Made by a program: the position numbers and the translations under genes. The notes under the pieces were generated by a model, which saw only the letters and a list, made by a program, of their open reading frames with translations, did no database searches and had not been told where the DNA came from. Shown here piece by piece: positions 61,161 to 64,000 of a stretch of DNA of 64,000 nt (its first letter is position 1; every line of letters starts with the position of its first letter). This DNA comes from an uncultured Lachnospiraceae bacterium. Its GTDB lineage: Bacteria > Bacillota > Clostridia > Lachnospirales > Lachnospiraceae. The stretch covers positions 1 through 64,000 of the forward strand of contig CAJUHP010000002.1 in assembly GCA_910586125.1 (NCBI GenBank). Reading direction: 5' to 3'.

Positions 61161-63719
61161 TCAGCCTGTCAGAGACGACAGATAACTGGACTGTGTATTC
61201 ATATTATTGATTGCTTGTTCCATGTAAGTAAACTGCTTGATATAACGGTCCTGCTCGCTCTTCAATCTGGTCTGCAGATTGGTGAGAGTATCCTGCATAT
61301 CCTTCAATTGCTTGTATATTGTATTGTTCTGAAGCGAAAGCGTGAGTCTCTCTGAACCTGCTTCCTCCACCAGCCGTCCATAGGAACCGTCATTCAGATA
61401 ACGATATCTGGTAGCATACTGCTTCAGCGTATTGCTTACCGTGGAAGTAAAGCCTTCTTTTACGTTGCCGCCGCCGGTAAAGATATTTCCGACTTTCTCG
61501 GGATCATTCTTCATTGCGGTTTTAAATTTTGACTCATCAAAGACAAGGGTACCGCCGTCATATATATCTTCCGAAACGGTAATTCCCATCTCTTCCAAAT
61601 CCTCGTAGGAAACACCGCTGCCCAAAAGCGAATTCAGCATTCCCTGCATATCCACGCTCAGATCACGCATGATCGGATCATTAAACAGCAGGCCTTCCTT
61701 CGCTTTCTTCTCCCAGTTTTCAATCGAAGTTTCGTTCATCTCATCCTTCTGCGCATCAGACAGAGGGCCATATGAGCTATCCGGCTTCGTCGTAACATGG
61801 GTATTGATTGCTTTCACCAGCGCATTGTAGTCTTCCAGGAATTTCTTAACCTTCTCCGTCACGCCGTCGACGTCGGCGGATGCATCAAAGGTAACGGCCT
61901 GGGTATTGTCAAATTCAACCGTCCCATCCGCCTTCTTAGTCACTCCAAAAACACCGGAAGCCGTAACTTTCAGGCCATCCAACTCAAATGTATTTGTGGA
62001 ACTGACCACTTTCTCCGGATCTCCGCCTGTGCCGTAGTCTATATACATGACGGCATCCTGACCGTCCTGGCTGGTCCCGCCGCCAAAGATCTGAGAGGCA
62101 ACGTCTGATCCACTCCCCACTGTAATCTCTCTTCCCGAACCGGTTTCTGTACTGATCAGAGAAAGCTTGTTGCTGGTACTCAGATAAGTCGCCTTCACGC
62201 CGGCGCCAGAAGAATTAATTTTACTGATCATCTGACTGACGGAGCTATCTGCATCCAGTCCTTTAATCGTCACTCCATTGATCGAAAAGTTTTTAAGCTG
62301 TTCATTGAAAGCGGCCTTGGCTGCCTCTTCATCGCCTCCATAGTTAGCAGCATCAAAACCACTGATCCCCAGTCTCTCTCTGTTATCCCACAGGCTTCCC
62401 TCCAGGCTGATCTTATTGGAATTCAGCTTATCAAGACCCATCTGTTTCATAACGGCAGAGTCATTGGATGAAATGGTAAGAGTATTATCGTTACCCGAGG
62501 CATCGTCAAAAGTGATCTCTCCATTAGCATTTGTATCAACTTTAATCTTTCCCGAACCGAATGCCTTATCGAGGTTTTTCTGCATTTTCTCCATGAACAG
62601 ATCTTCCGCTTCTTGCAGCTTACCGTCATCTTTCAATTTTTTAATCTCATCGGCATCGCTCTTTGTAATCAATTCAAGAGAACGGCTCTGCCCGCCGTAG
62701 GTAATTGAAAATTTCTTGCCGCTTAGGTAAGAAGCCATATTATCATATTTTGTAACGGATTTTTCTGAAACATTGGATACATTTTTATTAAAGGTTTCTA
62801 AGGTATATCCTTTATCATTCTTATCGCCCTCTTCTTTCGCTGTGGTCTTATCCAGCCCAAGAGCGCCCAGAGCCGAAGAATTGCTCCGGATTATAATGCC
62901 GTTATCCGTTGCTTTCTTAGTTGCACTGGCAACAGCATCCGCACTGTCATCAATTTTAAACTCAGTTCCTTTTCCGGTTCCACCGCTGGCTTTTACATAT
63001 TGAAGATTCAGTGCGTCATTGTCTTTGTCATAGCTGAACTGAATGCTGACGCCGTCCATAACGGTAAACTGTTCCGATTTTACCGCTTCATTTAACTGCC
63101 TGGCCAATTCTTCTTTATCCGGATTGGTATAATCAATCTCTACGGTTTTATTATTGCTGTCCTTATAGGAGGACGGGAAGGAAAAAGTACCTGTGCCAAA
63201 AAACTGATCTTTTGTGCCGTAATAACCAAAGTTCAAACCGGTACCCATAAGTGTGGACGTATAGAATTCGTCATCAAATTCCTTTCCAGTTTCGATGGCT
63301 CCTGTTGCCTTTGAGTCGGACTGCACGCTGGCTGACGTCGCCAATTGCTGCACACCGCGCACCGACATCATACTCAGAAGATCCGATGAACCGGTTGCGG
63401 TGATGTACTTGGTAACTTTATCATCACCCTTTGCTGTAATGACATTCTTGCTGAACAGACTGGGGTCCGTTATATTATTCTTCGCTGCATATGAAAGATA
63501 ATTATCCTGGATATCCAGAATCTGATTGATCACGCCGCGATACGCCTCCTGCTTCCATGTCAGACTGGTAATCGCATTCTTTTGATTCTGAATCTTTGTC
63601 GTAGACGCCAGCGACATCTGCTCAATGATGGAATCTCGATCAATACCGGATACCATACCGCCAAATCCTCTGAGAGTCGTATTCCCCAGATTCGTAGTTG
63701 CTCCTGATACGCTCGCCAT
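61161..63719 (-). CDS. fliD: Filament cap protein FliD (unusually long)
   Basis: 852 residues from an ATG after AAAGGAG; about 350 more than in Bacillus (498). FliD_N: GFGGMVSGIDRDSIIEQMS, KNAITSLTWKQEAYRGVI; FliD_C from about residue 620: FLEDYNALVKAINTH, GITVSEDIYDGGTLVFDESK, and the final coil MEQAINNMNTQSSYLSSLTG. The extra middle (about 150-600) carries several Ser/Gly/Thr-rich beta regions. FliD caps the growing filament and can act as an adhesin; the large exposed middle suggests this. It is under a sigma-28 promoter. Confidence 0.93.
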   Translation of the reverse strand: MASVSGATTNLGNTTLRGFGGMVSGIDRDSIIEQMSLASTTKIQNQKNAITSLTWKQEAYRGVINQILDIQDNYLSYAAKNNITDPSLFSKNVITAKGDDKVTKYITATGSSDLLSMMSVRGVQQLATSASVQSDSKATGAIETGKEFDDEFYTSTLMGTGLNFGYYGTKDQFFGTGTFSFPSSYKDSNNKTVEIDYTNPDKEELARQLNEAVKSEQFTVMDGVSIQFSYDKDNDALNLQYVKASGGTGKGTEFKIDDSADAVASATKKATDNGIIIRSNSSALGALGLDKTTAKEEGDKNDKGYTLETFNKNVSNVSEKSVTKYDNMASYLSGKKFSITYGGQSRSLELITKSDADEIKKLKDDGKLQEAEDLFMEKMQKNLDKAFGSGKIKVDTNANGEITFDDASGNDNTLTISSNDSAVMKQMGLDKLNSNKISLEGSLWDNRERLGISGFDAANYGGDEEAAKAAFNEQLKNFSINGVTIKGLDADSSVSQMISKINSSGAGVKATYLSTSNKLSLISTETGSGREITVGSGSDVASQIFGGGTSQDGQDAVMYIDYGTGGDPEKVVSSTNTFELDGLKVTASGVFGVTKKADGTVEFDNTQAVTFDASADVDGVTEKVKKFLEDYNALVKAINTHVTTKPDSSYGPLSDAQKDEMNETSIENWEKKAKEGLLFNDPIMRDLSVDMQGMLNSLLGSGVSYEDLEEMGITVSEDIYDGGTLVFDESKFKTAMKNDPEKVGNIFTGGGNVKEGFTSTVSNTLKQYATRYRYLNDGSYGRLVEEAGSERLTLSLQNNTIYKQLKDMQDTLTNLQTRLKSEQDRYIKQFTYMEQAINNMNTQSSYLSSLTG

Positions 63720-63814
63720 TTGTAATCTCCTTTCTCTATTCCTTCGACCAAACCGCCAGACTTCCTTTTCTACCGGGTCAAATCTCATAGCATTGCTATT
63801 TTCTTCTAATCTAA

Positions 63815-63841
63815 ATATCGGCGGTTTCCCTGAAAAAATAA
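63815..63841 (-). promoter_or_regulatory. Sigma-28 promoter of the fliD operon
   Basis: Minus strand: TTAT (63838-63841), 15 bp, GCCGATAT (63815-63822), about 90 bases before the fliD start. The remaining sequence to 64000 has no gene that I can support. Confidence 0.75.
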
Positions 63842-64000
63842 GCGATAGAATACGCTCCTTCCATGATTGAAATCCGCGTCTTTAAAGACTTTTCAAGCTT
63901 CCTGTCATATGACAAAGCACAGAAAAAAGCAGAAAACAGCCGGACCGGAAAAAAGAACGAAAAATGCTGCCGCACTTTTACTAATCTCTTCCGACCTGGC

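Overview
This 64 kb window looks like chromosome from a flagellated, spore-forming member of the Clostridia, most likely the family Lachnospiraceae. The inference rests on sporulation genes (yqfC, yqfD, a SpoVB-type flippase, an uninterrupted sigK, a BofC-like protein), the order plsX-acpP-rnc-smc-ftsY, strong AGGAGG ribosome-binding sites throughout, short flagellin, and glycogen branching enzyme and pyrBI genes of the kind common in gut Clostridia. I recognise no rRNA, tRNA, CRISPR array or intact insertion sequence.

Layout. Positions 1-2250 are a graveyard of mobile DNA: a truncated large serine recombinase, a group II intron reverse-transcriptase fragment, an inverted pair of short homologous segments, an acetyltransferase and an unknown gene. 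From 2255 to about 9200 all genes run on the minus strand (BofC-like protein, flippase, DUF3048 lipoprotein, ybeY, phoH, yqfD, yqfC). A 52-bp tandem repeat separates yqfC from divergent rqcH and asnA (9494-12318). A TetR regulator faces glgB, with a matched pair of 12-bp inverted sites between them. Positions 14896-16640 hold an AT-rich insert with a hairpin element, a small ORF and an HTH-Fic pair. Positions 16811-24751 carry ilvA, ftsY, smc, rnc, acpP and plsX on the minus strand. Then come a GH13 glucosidase, galM, pyrBI, an AI-2E family permease, a lipoprotein, sigK, a chemoreceptor, an orphan PTS IIC, a tocopherol-cyclase-like protein, an Lsa-type ABC-F protein with a long attenuator-bearing leader, and three tandem XRE paralogues.

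Positions 40337-63841 form a motility region. Flagellin (44552-45391) is surrounded by five glycosyltransferase genes, a PilZ protein, a lytic transglycosylase and a coiled-coil repeat protein. The plus-strand operon flgM-flgN-flgK-flgL-(YviE-like)-fliW-csrA diverges from ylqG-ylqH. A minus-strand operon fliD-fliS-(FliT-like)-(second FliD-like)-(nucleotidyltransferase-like) closes the window. Four promoters here (flagellin, flgM, ylqG, fliD) share one architecture, TTAT, 15 bp, then G(C/T)CGATA(A/T), read as the sigma-28 promoter of this organism. FlgM (anti-sigma), FliW and CsrA together give the known feedback loop that couples late flagellar transcription and flagellin translation to assembly.

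Most noteworthy: the four-site sigma-28 pattern, the glycosyltransferase and coiled-coil neighbourhood of flagellin, a SigK with no room for a pro-sequence, the tandem attenuator candidate before the ABC-F gene, the degenerate nucleotidyltransferase and second FliD in the cap operon, and three tandem XRE paralogues beside it. All functional statements are from reading the sequence; no database search was run.
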